From Paenibacillus arenilitoris (lineage in GTDB: Bacteria > Bacillota > Bacilli > Paenibacillales > Paenibacillaceae), in NCBI RefSeq assembly GCF_014705655.1, contig NZ_JACXIY010000032.1:1-64000 (forward strand): a DNA stretch of 64,000 nucleotides, read 5' to 3'. The position numbers and the translations under genes are program-made. The notes below the pieces were generated by a model. The model searched no databases, had not been told where the DNA came from, and was given only the letters and a program-made list of their open reading frames with translations. This document shows positions 51,862-60,139 of this stretch, piece after piece; within the stretch, counting starts at the first letter, position 1; the number at the start of each line of letters is the position of its first letter.

Positions 51862-52344
51862 ATGGAGGCTGCGACGATTATGCTAGAGACGGCCGGCAAT
51901 GAACCATTCGTGGAATTCGGCATTGGCGAAGAGCGCATTGCCATTCGAATAGCCGAAATCAACGCTATCATTCGGATCCAACCTATTATAGATATCCCCG
52001 GCCGCCTCAATTACGTGGAAGGCGTCATTTATTTAAGGGGCAAGATCGTTCCCATCGTCAGCCTGCGCGCTAAATTCGGCCTCGAGCCGGGCAGTTATAC
52101 GAAAGCGGCTCGTATCGTATTGCTGCACCATACCGGGAAATCGGCGGGCATTATCGTCGATCGGGTTAACCAAGTCACGACATTCAAGGATATTCAGCCG
52201 CCTCCCGAGAAGGTGGGCGGCATTTCGGGCAGTTATTTTGCGGGAATCGGGATTACGGATAGAGGACTGGCTGCTATTTTGAGCTTTAACGAGCAGCTGA
52301 ACATGATCGAAAGCGCAGCCATGGCGTTCAAGCTGAAGGGTTGA
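51862..52344 (+). CDS. cheW: CheW-like chemotaxis coupling protein
   Basis: 160 residues. A single CheW beta-barrel domain: FVEFGIGEERIAIRIAEINA, IIRIQPIIDIPGRLNYVEGV, YLRGKIVPIVSLR and GIIVDRVNQVTTFKDIQPPP. It bridges receptors and the CheA kinase. The ATG at 51862 follows GGAAG; an ATG at 51880 with GGAGG further upstream is also possible. It is isolated from other chemotaxis genes, so it may be an accessory CheW. Confidence 0.88.
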   Translation: MEAATIMLETAGNEPFVEFGIGEERIAIRIAEINAIIRIQPIIDIPGRLNYVEGVIYLRGKIVPIVSLRAKFGLEPGSYTKAARIVLLHHTGKSAGIIVDRVNQVTTFKDIQPPPEKVGGISGSYFAGIGITDRGLAAILSFNEQLNMIESAAMAFKLKG

Positions 52345-52419
52345 GACAAAGCAAGCCGCATACCGCTTCCGCGGGAGCATTTTCCCAGGAGACGCGAATG
52401 CGGCTTTTTCGCGATTGCG

Positions 52420-53565
52420 CTAGGCTTGGCCGATCAAGCTGGAGTATGTCAGATCATGCAAAATGTAGGCAAGGAAGAAGACGACGCACGGGTTCTCGTA
52501 ACGATGCTGGATCTTCACGAGCTGATGATAGTAAGTATCGGCGTAATGCGGGTTGTTGCGCATCTCGAGGCTCGCTTTGATCAAGGCGTCGAGTTTGTCG
52601 GCGATATCGACCATCTCGCCCTCGTAGTCGTCCGATTTGCTGTCGACGATGTAGGCGGCCATCTCCTCGCGGAACGCCTCCGGCAGCTTCGCGACCATCG
52701 ACAGCGCCGTTTCCCGCTCGTACTGCTCGAAGGCGCGCTTGATCGCATCGTTGTTATGCTTGAACTTGGACACGACGTCGCCGGACAGCGCTTCGGGCAA
52801 ATCGTGCAGCGTCGCCTTGGCCAGCAGCGCGAACAGGTCGATCCCCTTGTTCCCGAAGCGCTCGATCTCCAGCAGCCCGTTGAACAAGGCGAGCGACGCC
52901 ACCCGGAAGGAATGGGTCGCGTCGTTGTCAGGCACGAGATTGTAGCTGCCGTTCCATCGTTTGACCGTATCGAGGTTAACGATATATTGAATGAATTCGT
53001 AGAAGCCGTCCTGCTTGTCGAATTCCCGGAGGAACCAGTCGACAGACGGCAGCGCGGCATCCGCCAGCGCCTGCCGGAGCTCCCGCTTTTTGGCATGAAA
53101 GAAAGGATTCGCATCGAACGCGGACTCCCGGTGACAATAGAGGTAGGCGTCGAGCATATCGATCGCTTCGACCAGCTTGCCGGTCGGCGTATCGTCCTGC
53201 GCGTTCACGATATAGTCGTACGCCGCGGGCTGAAGGGACTTCGACAAGTAGGAGACGATCTCCTTGCTCAGCTCGGCCTCGTAGCCGCGAATATGGCTCA
53301 TGACGAGCGATTCGTTCTTCGTGACGTATTTGATCGAGCCCGTGCCCGTATTTTTCAAATCCGCCCACAAGCATCTGGCGAGCAGCTTCAACCGGTCGAG
53401 CGGCCGGTTCAATAGTTTCTCCTCGACGATGCCGATCAGGATCGACAGGGCGGCGCAGCGGAAGCTGTGGCTCGCGGCGTTGTCTTCGAAGCGCGGGGCG
53501 TATTCGCTCCAGCGCGGCACGTATTGCATGCGGATGAGCGTACCGGCAAATTTCCCGTTTTTCAT
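52420..53565 (-). CDS. tandem HD-domain-like protein (YfbR-type), first half degenerate
   Basis: 381 residues in two similar halves. The second half (about 200-340) has the full metal-binding layout of YfbR-like phosphohydrolases: DATHSFRVASLA, then TLHDLPEALSGDV and a later VDIADKLDAL. The first half repeats NAASHSFRCAALS, but where His-Asp should stand it reads LWADLKNTGTGS, so its site is probably dead. YfbR itself is a 5'-nucleotidase acting on deoxynucleotides. Divergent from the BASS transporter and sharing a spacer with a palindromic operator. Confidence 0.82.
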   Translation of the reverse strand: MKNGKFAGTLIRMQYVPRWSEYAPRFEDNAASHSFRCAALSILIGIVEEKLLNRPLDRLKLLARCLWADLKNTGTGSIKYVTKNESLVMSHIRGYEAELSKEIVSYLSKSLQPAAYDYIVNAQDDTPTGKLVEAIDMLDAYLYCHRESAFDANPFFHAKKRELRQALADAALPSVDWFLREFDKQDGFYEFIQYIVNLDTVKRWNGSYNLVPDNDATHSFRVASLALFNGLLEIERFGNKGIDLFALLAKATLHDLPEALSGDVVSKFKHNNDAIKRAFEQYERETALSMVAKLPEAFREEMAAYIVDSKSDDYEGEMVDIADKLDALIKASLEMRNNPHYADTYYHQLVKIQHRYENPCVVFFLAYILHDLTYSSLIGQA

Positions 53566-53589
53566 AATTCCGCTCCTTTGGACTATGGT

Positions 53590-53611
53590 TGGACGAACGT
53601 GTATTCGTCCA
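53590..53611. promoter_or_regulatory. TetR-like palindromic operator between divergent genes
   Basis: Arms TGGACGAA and TTCGTCCA around CGTGTA. Size and arm form fit operators of TetR-family repressors. TATTATAAAG at about 53630 may be the transporter -10. No tetR-type gene lies nearby. Confidence 0.5.
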
Positions 53612-53685
53612 TCGGCTGGTCAGTCTATGTTATTATAAAGCTTATGCATAAATACGACCAGACGAGGTCGGCTAGGGGAATGGAA

Positions 53686-54663
53686 ATGCGGAATTTCGGA
53701 CTTGCCTTTAACCGGTATTTTGAAAAATGGATGTTCGCCATCGTTCCGGCGTCGCTGGTGCTCGGCTTTTTATTCGCTCCGCGGCTGGCGCCTTTCATCG
53801 AGACGGTTCCTTATTTGTTCGCGTACGTGACGCTGGCGATGGCGATCGGCTGCGGGCTCGGCCAGCTGCGCGAGGTCATGCGCAGGCCGGGCATCATGGC
53901 GCTAACGTTCGCCATCGCCCACGTCTTGTCGCCGCTTGCCGCGTACGGCATCGGCTCGCTCGCGTTCGGCGCGGATTCGCCTTACGTCGTCGGGCTCGTC
54001 TTGTTCACGATTATCCCGCTCGGCGTATCTTCCGTGCTGTGGGTGGGCCTCTCGGGCGGCGGCGTGCCGCTCATCCTGGCGATGGTCGTGCTCGATTCGG
54101 CGCTCAGCCCGCTCGTCGTGCCCGCCGGCATTCACCTGTTCTTCGACTCGGCGGTCAAGGTGGAAGCCGGTCCGATCATCCTTGATTTGCTTGTTATTAT
54201 CGTGCTGCCGACCATTATCGGCGTTGGGCTGAATCAGCTGACCGGAGGACGGATTCAAGGGATCGTCCAGCCCTATTCCGCGCCGCTGTCGAAGCTGTGC
54301 TTTGTCGCCGTCGTCGCGCTGAACGCCTCGGCCATCGCTCCTTATCTCGAGGAATTAAAGCAGGATATGCTCGTGCTCGTGCCGCTTGTCGTTCTATTAG
54401 TCGGGCTGTGCTACGCCTTCGGCTTTGCCGGAACGGCAAGGCTCGGAAACCGGGAGCAGCAGGTTACGGTATCGTACGCGACGGGGATGCGCAATATTTC
54501 GCTCGGCATCGTGCTTGCGCTCGGCTATTTCAGCCCGCTTGCCGCCGTGCCGGTCGTCTTGTCCATATTAATCCAGCAGCCGATCGCGACGGTGCACCAT
54601 TACGTTTTACAGAAACTTAACAAAAACAAGACTGGCGATTCCGCGGTGCCGCATGTACGATAA
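53686..54663 (+). CDS. bile acid:sodium symporter (BASS) family transporter
   Basis: 325 residues from the ATG at 53686, best spaced behind AGGGG; other ATGs at 53680 and 53644 are in frame. About nine or ten membrane segments with the GLGQLREVMRRPG loop and polar breaks (TIIPLGVSSVLW, SYATGMRNISLG) of the BASS fold. Family members carry bile acids, pantoate, arsenite or keto acids with sodium or protons; nothing here fixes the substrate. Cys of ACR3-type arsenite pumps is not evident. Confidence 0.87.
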   Translation: MRNFGLAFNRYFEKWMFAIVPASLVLGFLFAPRLAPFIETVPYLFAYVTLAMAIGCGLGQLREVMRRPGIMALTFAIAHVLSPLAAYGIGSLAFGADSPYVVGLVLFTIIPLGVSSVLWVGLSGGGVPLILAMVVLDSALSPLVVPAGIHLFFDSAVKVEAGPIILDLLVIIVLPTIIGVGLNQLTGGRIQGIVQPYSAPLSKLCFVAVVALNASAIAPYLEELKQDMLVLVPLVVLLVGLCYAFGFAGTARLGNREQQVTVSYATGMRNISLGIVLALGYFSPLAAVPVVLSILIQQPIATVHHYVLQKLNKNKTGDSAVPHVR

Positions 54664-54725
54664 GGTTTGGCATGGCCCGTGGGAAGCGGAAATGCGCTCG
54701 ACAATAATGCTGGGGAGTGAACGGG

Positions 54726-56501
54726 ATGAACAGCTTTCGCACGAGGCTGACGCTCATCATGATCGGGATGATCGGTTTGTCGGTCGTCGCGGCTGGCCTA
54801 TTCATGGCGAAGACGTACAAGGAAAACCATATTAACGCGCTCGAGGACAATATGGTCCGCGAGATGCAGATCATATCGGCCAAGATGGAATGGAGATCGG
54901 GCGAGGCGGATTCGCTCTACGTCCATTACACGGAAGAAGCGAAGGAACTGAAGCAGTACACGGGCGCGCGCGTGACGTTCATCCGCAATGACGGCGTCGT
55001 GCTGGGAGACTCGGATTGGAATCCGCGGGAAATGGACAATCACCTGGACCGGACCGAGGTGCGCAAAGCGCTCGAGAGCGGATCGGGACGGGCGGTCAGG
55101 GCGAGTGAGACGGCCCATCAAAACATGATGTACGTCGCGATACCGGTGGAAGCCGTTCCGAACGACGAACCGTATATTATCAGGCTGGCGATGAGCCTCG
55201 ACGAGGTCGAGCAAAGCATCCGGAACTTGACGGTAGTGCTCGTCGTCGGTTTATTGGTGCTCTTCCTCGTCGCCGCGCTGGTCAGCTACCGGATCGCGTC
55301 CGGCCTCACGAAGCCGCTCGAGCAGATCACGAAGGTGGCCAAACGGATCAAAAACATGGATTACCGCGCGCGGGTAAAAGTAGCGAAGCAGGATGAAATC
55401 GGCGAGCTTGGCAACGCTATTAATGCGATGGCCGACAGCCTTCAAGTCCAGATGGCGCGCATCCGGCAGAACGAGAATCAGCTGGAGAGCGTCCTGGACA
55501 ATATGATCAACGGAATCGTCATGATCGATCACAGCGGCAAAGTGCTGCTCATGAACAAACGGGCCGAGGAGGTGCTCGGCATTTCGGCACGCGAGATGGT
55601 CGGCCGCCATTATTCCGAAGCGAAGCAGCAGTACGAGCTGTCCCAAATGATTCAGGAAAGCTTCAAAAGCAGGGAGCAACTGCACGAGGAAATGACGTTC
55701 TACTTCCCGGAGGAGAGGCTGCTCGAGCTCAACCTGGTGCCGATTCATCCGGAGGGCAGCGAGTTTGCCGGCGTGCTGCTCGTGCTGCAGGACGTGTCGG
55801 CGATCCGCAGGCTGGAGCGGATGCGCAGCGAGTTCGTCGCGAACGTGTCGCATGAGCTGAAGACGCCGATTACGGCGGTCAAAGGGTTCGCGGAGACGCT
55901 GCTCGGCGGCGCGGTGAACGATCCGGAGACGGCGAAGTCGTTCCTGCAAATTATCTACGACGAGAGCGACCGGCTGAACCGGCTGATCGGGGACATCCTG
56001 GAGCTGTCCAAAATCGAATCGCGCCGCGTGCCGCTCGTCTTCTCGCCGGTCGAGGTCGATTCCTTCATCGAGAAGTCCGTGAAGCTGGTCGAGTCGGAGG
56101 CCGCGCGCAAGCATATCGCCCTTGCGGTGGATATGGAGCCGGGGCTTTACGTCGAAGCCGACGAGGACAGGCTGCGGCAAATCGTCATGAATCTGCTCTC
56201 GAACGGAATCAACTACACGCCGGAGGGCGGGCGCGTCTCGCTGCGCGTCGAAGGGATCGGCGACGATCATATCCGCATCTCGATCAGCGATACCGGCATC
56301 GGCATTCCGAAGAAGGATCTGCCGCGCATCTTCGAGCGGTTCTACCGCGTGGACAAGGCCCGGTCGCGCAGCTCGGGCGGTACGGGGCTTGGCTTATCGA
56401 TCGTCAAGCATCTCGTGGAGCTTCATAAGGGAACGATATCGGTGACGAGCGAAGTCGGCGTCGGTTCGACGTTCGTCATCGAGCTTCCGGTGCTGCAATA
56501 G
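54726..56501 (+). CDS. PhoR-like sensor histidine kinase
   Basis: 591 residues from the ATG at 54726 (GGGGAG upstream). Two membrane segments (about 8-28 and 162-182) flank an extracytoplasmic domain; then HAMP, a PAS domain (NQLESVLDNMINGIVMIDHS), HisKA with His376 (FVANVSHELKTPITAVKGF) and HATPase (NLLSNGINYTPEGG, GGTGLGLSIVKH). This layout is that of PhoR/WalK kinases. It precedes the regulator gene, reverse of the usual phoP-phoR order. Phosphate sensing is likely but not certain. Confidence 0.88.
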   Translation: MNSFRTRLTLIMIGMIGLSVVAAGLFMAKTYKENHINALEDNMVREMQIISAKMEWRSGEADSLYVHYTEEAKELKQYTGARVTFIRNDGVVLGDSDWNPREMDNHLDRTEVRKALESGSGRAVRASETAHQNMMYVAIPVEAVPNDEPYIIRLAMSLDEVEQSIRNLTVVLVVGLLVLFLVAALVSYRIASGLTKPLEQITKVAKRIKNMDYRARVKVAKQDEIGELGNAINAMADSLQVQMARIRQNENQLESVLDNMINGIVMIDHSGKVLLMNKRAEEVLGISAREMVGRHYSEAKQQYELSQMIQESFKSREQLHEEMTFYFPEERLLELNLVPIHPEGSEFAGVLLVLQDVSAIRRLERMRSEFVANVSHELKTPITAVKGFAETLLGGAVNDPETAKSFLQIIYDESDRLNRLIGDILELSKIESRRVPLVFSPVEVDSFIEKSVKLVESEAARKHIALAVDMEPGLYVEADEDRLRQIVMNLLSNGINYTPEGGRVSLRVEGIGDDHIRISISDTGIGIPKKDLPRIFERFYRVDKARSRSSGGTGLGLSIVKHLVELHKGTISVTSEVGVGSTFVIELPVLQ

Positions 56502-56510
56502 AAAAAAAGG

Positions 56511-56527
56511 TTTACCTATTCTTCACG
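56511..56527 (+). promoter_or_regulatory. Pho-box-like direct repeat
   Basis: TTTACC, 5 nt, TTCACG: two hexamers 11 bp apart resembling the TT(A/T/C)ACA repeats bound by Bacillus PhoP. It lies in the spacer before the regulator gene, after the kinase gene. Confidence 0.35.
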
Positions 56528-56613
56528 AAACCGTGATAAACTAGGGTAGAGAAGCAGTACATTTGCGGATGGGCGGCATCCTGGCGCCGCCATTCGCCAG
56601 CTTGGAGGTCAAC

Positions 56614-57336
56614 ATGTCGCATAAAGTGCTCGTCATTGAAGATGAACCTACGTTGGCGCGGCTGCTGTCGTATAATTTAACGCAAGAGGGCTATGAGACA
56701 ACGGTTATCGATCACGGCGGAGAAGGGCTTCAGACCGCTCTGCAGCGCAGCTTCGACTTGGTCATTCTCGATATCATGCTTCCCGGCATGAACGGCTTCG
56801 AGATTTTGACCCGGCTTCGCCAGAACGGCGTTCGTACGCCGATTATTATTTTGACGGCACGCAACGCGGAGGAAGAGGTCGTTCAGGGGCTTAAGCACGG
56901 CGCGGACGACTACATTACGAAGCCGTTCGGCGTGGCCGAGCTGCTCGCCCGCGTATCGGCGGTGCTGCGGCGGACGCAGCTCGACGAGGCGAAGCCGGCC
57001 CTGTCGAACGAGAAGGTCATAACGGCGGGCGATCTGTCGATCTACCCCGAGAAGTACGAGGTAATCCTGAACGGCGAGTCGATTCCGCTGCGGCCGAAGG
57101 AATTCGAGGTGCTGCTCTACCTGGTGCAGCGTCCCGGCATGGTCATTACGCGGGACGACCTGATGAACGTCGTATGGGGCTTCGATTACATCGGCGGCCA
57201 GCGTACGGTCGACGTCCACGTCAGCTCGCTCAGGAAGAAGCTGGAGCTCGGCCAGCAATCCGTCCAAATCGAATCGATCCGCGGCGTCGGCTACAAGCTC
57301 GTTATGCCAAAAAAGCTCGTTACCCCGAAAACTTAG
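56614..57336 (+). CDS. OmpR-family response regulator, PhoP-like
   Basis: 240 residues from the ATG at 56614 (TTGGAGG site). Receiver domain with acidic pair Glu9-Asp10, phospho-acceptor Asp53 (LVILDIMLPGMNG), LTAR and ITKPF; then a winged-helix DNA-binding domain (LRPKEFEVLLYLVQRPG, RTVDVHVSSLRKKLE, IRGVGYKL). Partner of the kinase just upstream. The 3' end of the gene is part of a terminator stem. Confidence 0.9.
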   Translation: MSHKVLVIEDEPTLARLLSYNLTQEGYETTVIDHGGEGLQTALQRSFDLVILDIMLPGMNGFEILTRLRQNGVRTPIIILTARNAEEEVVQGLKHGADDYITKPFGVAELLARVSAVLRRTQLDEAKPALSNEKVITAGDLSIYPEKYEVILNGESIPLRPKEFEVLLYLVQRPGMVITRDDLMNVVWGFDYIGGQRTVDVHVSSLRKKLELGQQSVQIESIRGVGYKLVMPKKLVTPKT

Positions 57337-57353
57337 GGCGGACGAGCTTTTTT
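57309..57353. terminator. bidirectional terminator overlapping the regulator's last codons
   Basis: AAAAAAGCTCGT (57309-57320) pairs with ACGAGCTTTTTT (57342-57353). The left arm is inside the coding sequence, and the right arm faces the convergent AraC gene. Confidence 0.85.
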
Positions 57354-57364
57354 GTATGCGCATG

Positions 57365-58231
57365 CTAATTGCGGTTCCAGACGAGCATTTTGCGCTGGAA
57401 CTGCTTCGGCGAGCAATCGTTGTATTTTTTGAACATTTTGTAGAAATGGGCCATATTCGGCATGCCGATCCGCTCGCCGACCTCCGAGATGCTCAGATCC
57501 TTCGTCAGCAAAATCCGCTCCGCCCACTTCACTTTGCGGTAATTGACGTATTCCGTGAACGAGAGGCCGATCGTCTTCTTGAAATATTTGACGAAATAAT
57601 AGTAGCTCATATTGGCGATTTTGCATACCTCTTCGACCTGGATGCGGTCCGTCAAATGATTCTCGACGTAATCGAGGACGGGCTTGAGCCGGATGCGCTC
57701 GAAGTTGTCCTGCTCGACGAGCACCTTCCGGCTGTCGTTGCGAAGCAGCAGCAGCAGGATCTGCTTGATGAGAATGCTGACGGCCAGCTCGTAGCCGGCT
57801 TCCTTGCGCGTCGCCTCGCTAAGGATTTGCCTGATGCAGGAAGCGGCCTGCTCCTTGACGGCGCCGTTCTCCCCGAAGATATAGTTCGCTTTGCTTAGCG
57901 GCATCTGCGTATCGTAAAAGTAGCGCATATACGGAATCGTGCTCTGGTCGAAAAACTGCTCCAGGTCGAATTGGAGCACAATGTAATCGAGCAGGCCGAT
58001 GCTGCGGTCGCGGTGCAGCTCGGACGCGCCGATCAGGACGACGTCGCCCTCGCTTAGCTGGAAGCTGTCCCCCTCGACGTAGACGTCGAGCCGGCCCTTC
58101 AGAATGAGAAGCAGCTCAAGCTGCTTGTGATAATGCCAATTCGTTACCCCTTCTATGTCGCGCATCGTCCGGAAAATCCGCAGCGAGAGGAGCGGATTCT
58201 CGTAGGCGACCTTCTCGTTATAGACTTCCAT
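57365..58231 (-). CDS. AraC-family transcription regulator
   Basis: 288 residues from the ATG at 58231, which follows GGGAGG; an earlier ATG at 58327 lacks a site. N-terminal cupin-like sensor (WHYHKQLELLLILKGRLDVY, then EGDVVLIGASELHRD) and two C-terminal helix-turn-helix motifs (IANMSYYYFVKYFKKTIGLS, IGMPNMAHFYKMFKKYNDCS). Such regulators commonly control sugar use. Target not evident; neighbours are convergent or divergent and unrelated. Confidence 0.88.
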   Translation of the reverse strand: MEVYNEKVAYENPLLSLRIFRTMRDIEGVTNWHYHKQLELLLILKGRLDVYVEGDSFQLSEGDVVLIGASELHRDRSIGLLDYIVLQFDLEQFFDQSTIPYMRYFYDTQMPLSKANYIFGENGAVKEQAASCIRQILSEATRKEAGYELAVSILIKQILLLLLRNDSRKVLVEQDNFERIRLKPVLDYVENHLTDRIQVEEVCKIANMSYYYFVKYFKKTIGLSFTEYVNYRKVKWAERILLTKDLSISEVGERIGMPNMAHFYKMFKKYNDCSPKQFQRKMLVWNRN

Positions 58232-58419
58232 TTGCTGCGTCCTCCCGGCCATATTTTTCGACAATACTCTTATTGTAGTGAAAGAGTCCGGCATTAGCAA
58301 TAAGCCAAGGAGATGCGGACGGAGCAATTTCCCGTTACAATAATAGGCGGAACATCGATCGCGTTCATCGGCGATTGCCGAGGAACATTAACAGGTTGCG
58401 GAGAGGCAGGACAAGTCGC

Positions 58420-59268
58420 ATGAATGAGCATATCGGGAAAGAGTCGGGGCTTGCCGATTTTTATATCCTTGACCGGACGGCGGATGAAGCGGAGCGGGAC
58501 GTGCTGTACGCGTTCGCGCTCGACGAGCTGCTATGCCGGCATACCGGGCAGGGCGGTCCGGCTATCTGTCATATGTGGCGTCATCCGAAGGGATTCGTCA
58601 TGGGGCTGCGCGACAGCCGGCTTCCCGGCGCCGGGGAGGCGCAGCGCCGGCTGAAAGCGGCGGGCTGGTCAACCGCCGTGCGCAATTCGGGCGGCGCCGC
58701 TGTGCCGCTTGATCCGGGCGTCGTTAATTTGTCGCTGATCGTGCCGAAGCCGTCGGTGGACAGCTTTCATTTTCACGACGATTTCGAACGGTTGTACGCT
58801 TTGGTCAGCCTCGCCTTGAAGGAGACGGGCCGCAAGGTGGACAAAGGGGAAATCGCGGGCGCCTATTGCCCGGGCGAATACGATTTGAGCATCGACGGCC
58901 GCAAATTTTGCGGCATCGCGCAGCGAAGGCAAACCCATGCCAGCATTGTGCAGGCGTTCGTCGTCACGGAAGGGGCGGGAGCGGACCGGACCCGGCTCGT
59001 CCGTTCGTTCTACGAGCAGGCCGCGGCAGGCGAAGGACCGCGCGACCACCCGGTCGTCACGGACGGCAGCACCGCGAGCCTAGAGGAACTGACCGGCCTC
59101 GGACCCGGCGCGGGACGAGCTTTCGTGAAAGCGGTGAAGCGGGTGCTGATTCCGCTGCAGACCGAAGCGGAGCTGATGGCGGCCGAGGCGAAGCTGGCGC
59201 TCCCCCGCGAGGATGAAATCTTGGAGATGGCGGAGACGCTTCGCGCCAGGTATGCGATTGAGGAGTAG
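58420..59268 (+). CDS. lipL: octanoyl-[GcvH]:protein N-octanoyltransferase
   Basis: Moves the octanoyl group from GcvH to E2 subunits during lipoate assembly. 282 residues from ATG at 58420. It has the LipL/LipM fold with RNSGGAAVPLDPGVVNLSLI and the active-site cysteine in AYCPGEYDLSIDG at Cys150, the same number as in Bacillus subtilis LipL, then RKFCGIAQRR. It stands alone. LplJ or LipM cannot be wholly excluded, but the CPGEYDLS form favours LipL. Confidence 0.88.
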   Translation: MNEHIGKESGLADFYILDRTADEAERDVLYAFALDELLCRHTGQGGPAICHMWRHPKGFVMGLRDSRLPGAGEAQRRLKAAGWSTAVRNSGGAAVPLDPGVVNLSLIVPKPSVDSFHFHDDFERLYALVSLALKETGRKVDKGEIAGAYCPGEYDLSIDGRKFCGIAQRRQTHASIVQAFVVTEGAGADRTRLVRSFYEQAAAGEGPRDHPVVTDGSTASLEELTGLGPGAGRAFVKAVKRVLIPLQTEAELMAAEAKLALPREDEILEMAETLRARYAIEE

Positions 59269-59508
59269 GCGGGTTGACGCCAAACCGTTGATGTTCTTCG
59301 GCAAGCGAAGATGAACGCGATCGATGTTCCGCCTATTTTGGAATAGGCGTGCAGCGGCGGGGCGCCGATTGCGGAAGAGCGACCGGCTTGGTCGCCTTGA
59401 CGCCGATGTACAGTGACGAAGAAATTAGGCGGGTGGAGGAGAGACCGGCTTTGTTCCTCTGCAAATGGGCATACAAGACAGGAAACTCAGAGCATCGGAA
59501 GATCAATG

Positions 59509-59592
59509 ACAAACTCAACGACAAACTCAACGACAAACTCAACGACAAACTCAACGACAAACTCAACGACAAACTCAACGACAAACTCAACG
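59509..59592. repeat. 12-bp minisatellite, seven copies
   Basis: ACAAACTCAACG repeated seven times without change. As the unit is a multiple of three, all frames stay open across it, which creates false frames on both strands. Confidence 0.95.
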
Positions 59593-59735
59593 GCTACCCC
59601 TGTCCCTTTGCGGCCGGCGTGCGATTGCGGAGAAGCCGTGTTCTAGGCGAGCGGCGGTTTCTATCCGTTGAGTGATAGCGTTCGGCGGCGGAAGATGCTG
59701 AGTGCAGGAAGTGTGATCGACTCCTCCCTCATTTC

Positions 59736-59918
59736 TAACGGACATAGGTGCCTCTATTTGAGCTCATTCGTTCCTTTTTGCTGCGTATCAGACATGAGAG
59801 ACCTTATTGGGGGTTATTTTAATGGATACAGGTCAAATTCGATCAAATAAGCGCACCTGTGTCCGTTAAAAGTAAAAACGCATCCGTTGGGAGGAAATAA
59901 GGACGCTTGTGTCCGTTA
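59736..59918. repeat. inverted and direct copies of a 24-bp element
   Basis: Inverted copy at 59736-59759 (begins TAACGGACATAGGTGC) and direct copies at 59845-59868 and 59895-59918 (each ends TGTCCGTTA). The first pair could form a long stem around about 85 bases. Confidence 0.75.
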
Positions 59919-59994
59919 GCCCGGCAGTGGCAAAGCTGCGGACGGCGCAGAAGGTGAAGAAGCTAAGAGGCACAGAAGGTGAAGATGCGCGAAA

Positions 59995-60130
59995 GCGAAT
60001 CGCTGCAATAATCGAAGCGCCGCATTCGGCGAATCGCTGCAAAAGACGAAGCTCCGCATTCGGCGAATCGCTGCAAAAGACGAAGTGCCGCATTCGGCGA
60101 ATCGCTGCAATAGACGAAGCGCCGCACTCG
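59995..60130. repeat. 34-bp tandem repeat, four copies
   Basis: Units start at 59995, 60029, 60063 and 60097; each begins GCGAATCGCTGCAA and ends CCGCATTCG with a few changes. Non-coding, directly downstream of the minus-strand operon. Confidence 0.9.
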
Positions 60131-60139
60131 GCTAAGCCG

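Larger units (their letters stand above)
59269..60139. other. repeat-rich spacer without a supported gene
   Basis: About 870 bases between lipL and a convergent gene. It holds three repeat sets listed separately. An open frame at 59349-59675 encodes MYSDEEIRRVEERPALFLCK before running through the 12-bp repeat; that part could be a remnant of a real protein, but start, ribosome site and end are all poor. Confidence 0.6.

Noticed and set aside
59333-59590. Minus-strand Ser-Leu repeat protein
   Set aside because: Pure by-product of the 12-bp repeat staying open in all frames.
59349-59675. 108-codon protein with NDKL repeats
   Set aside because: GTG start without a site, run through a minisatellite, unrelated ends; kept only as a repeat region.
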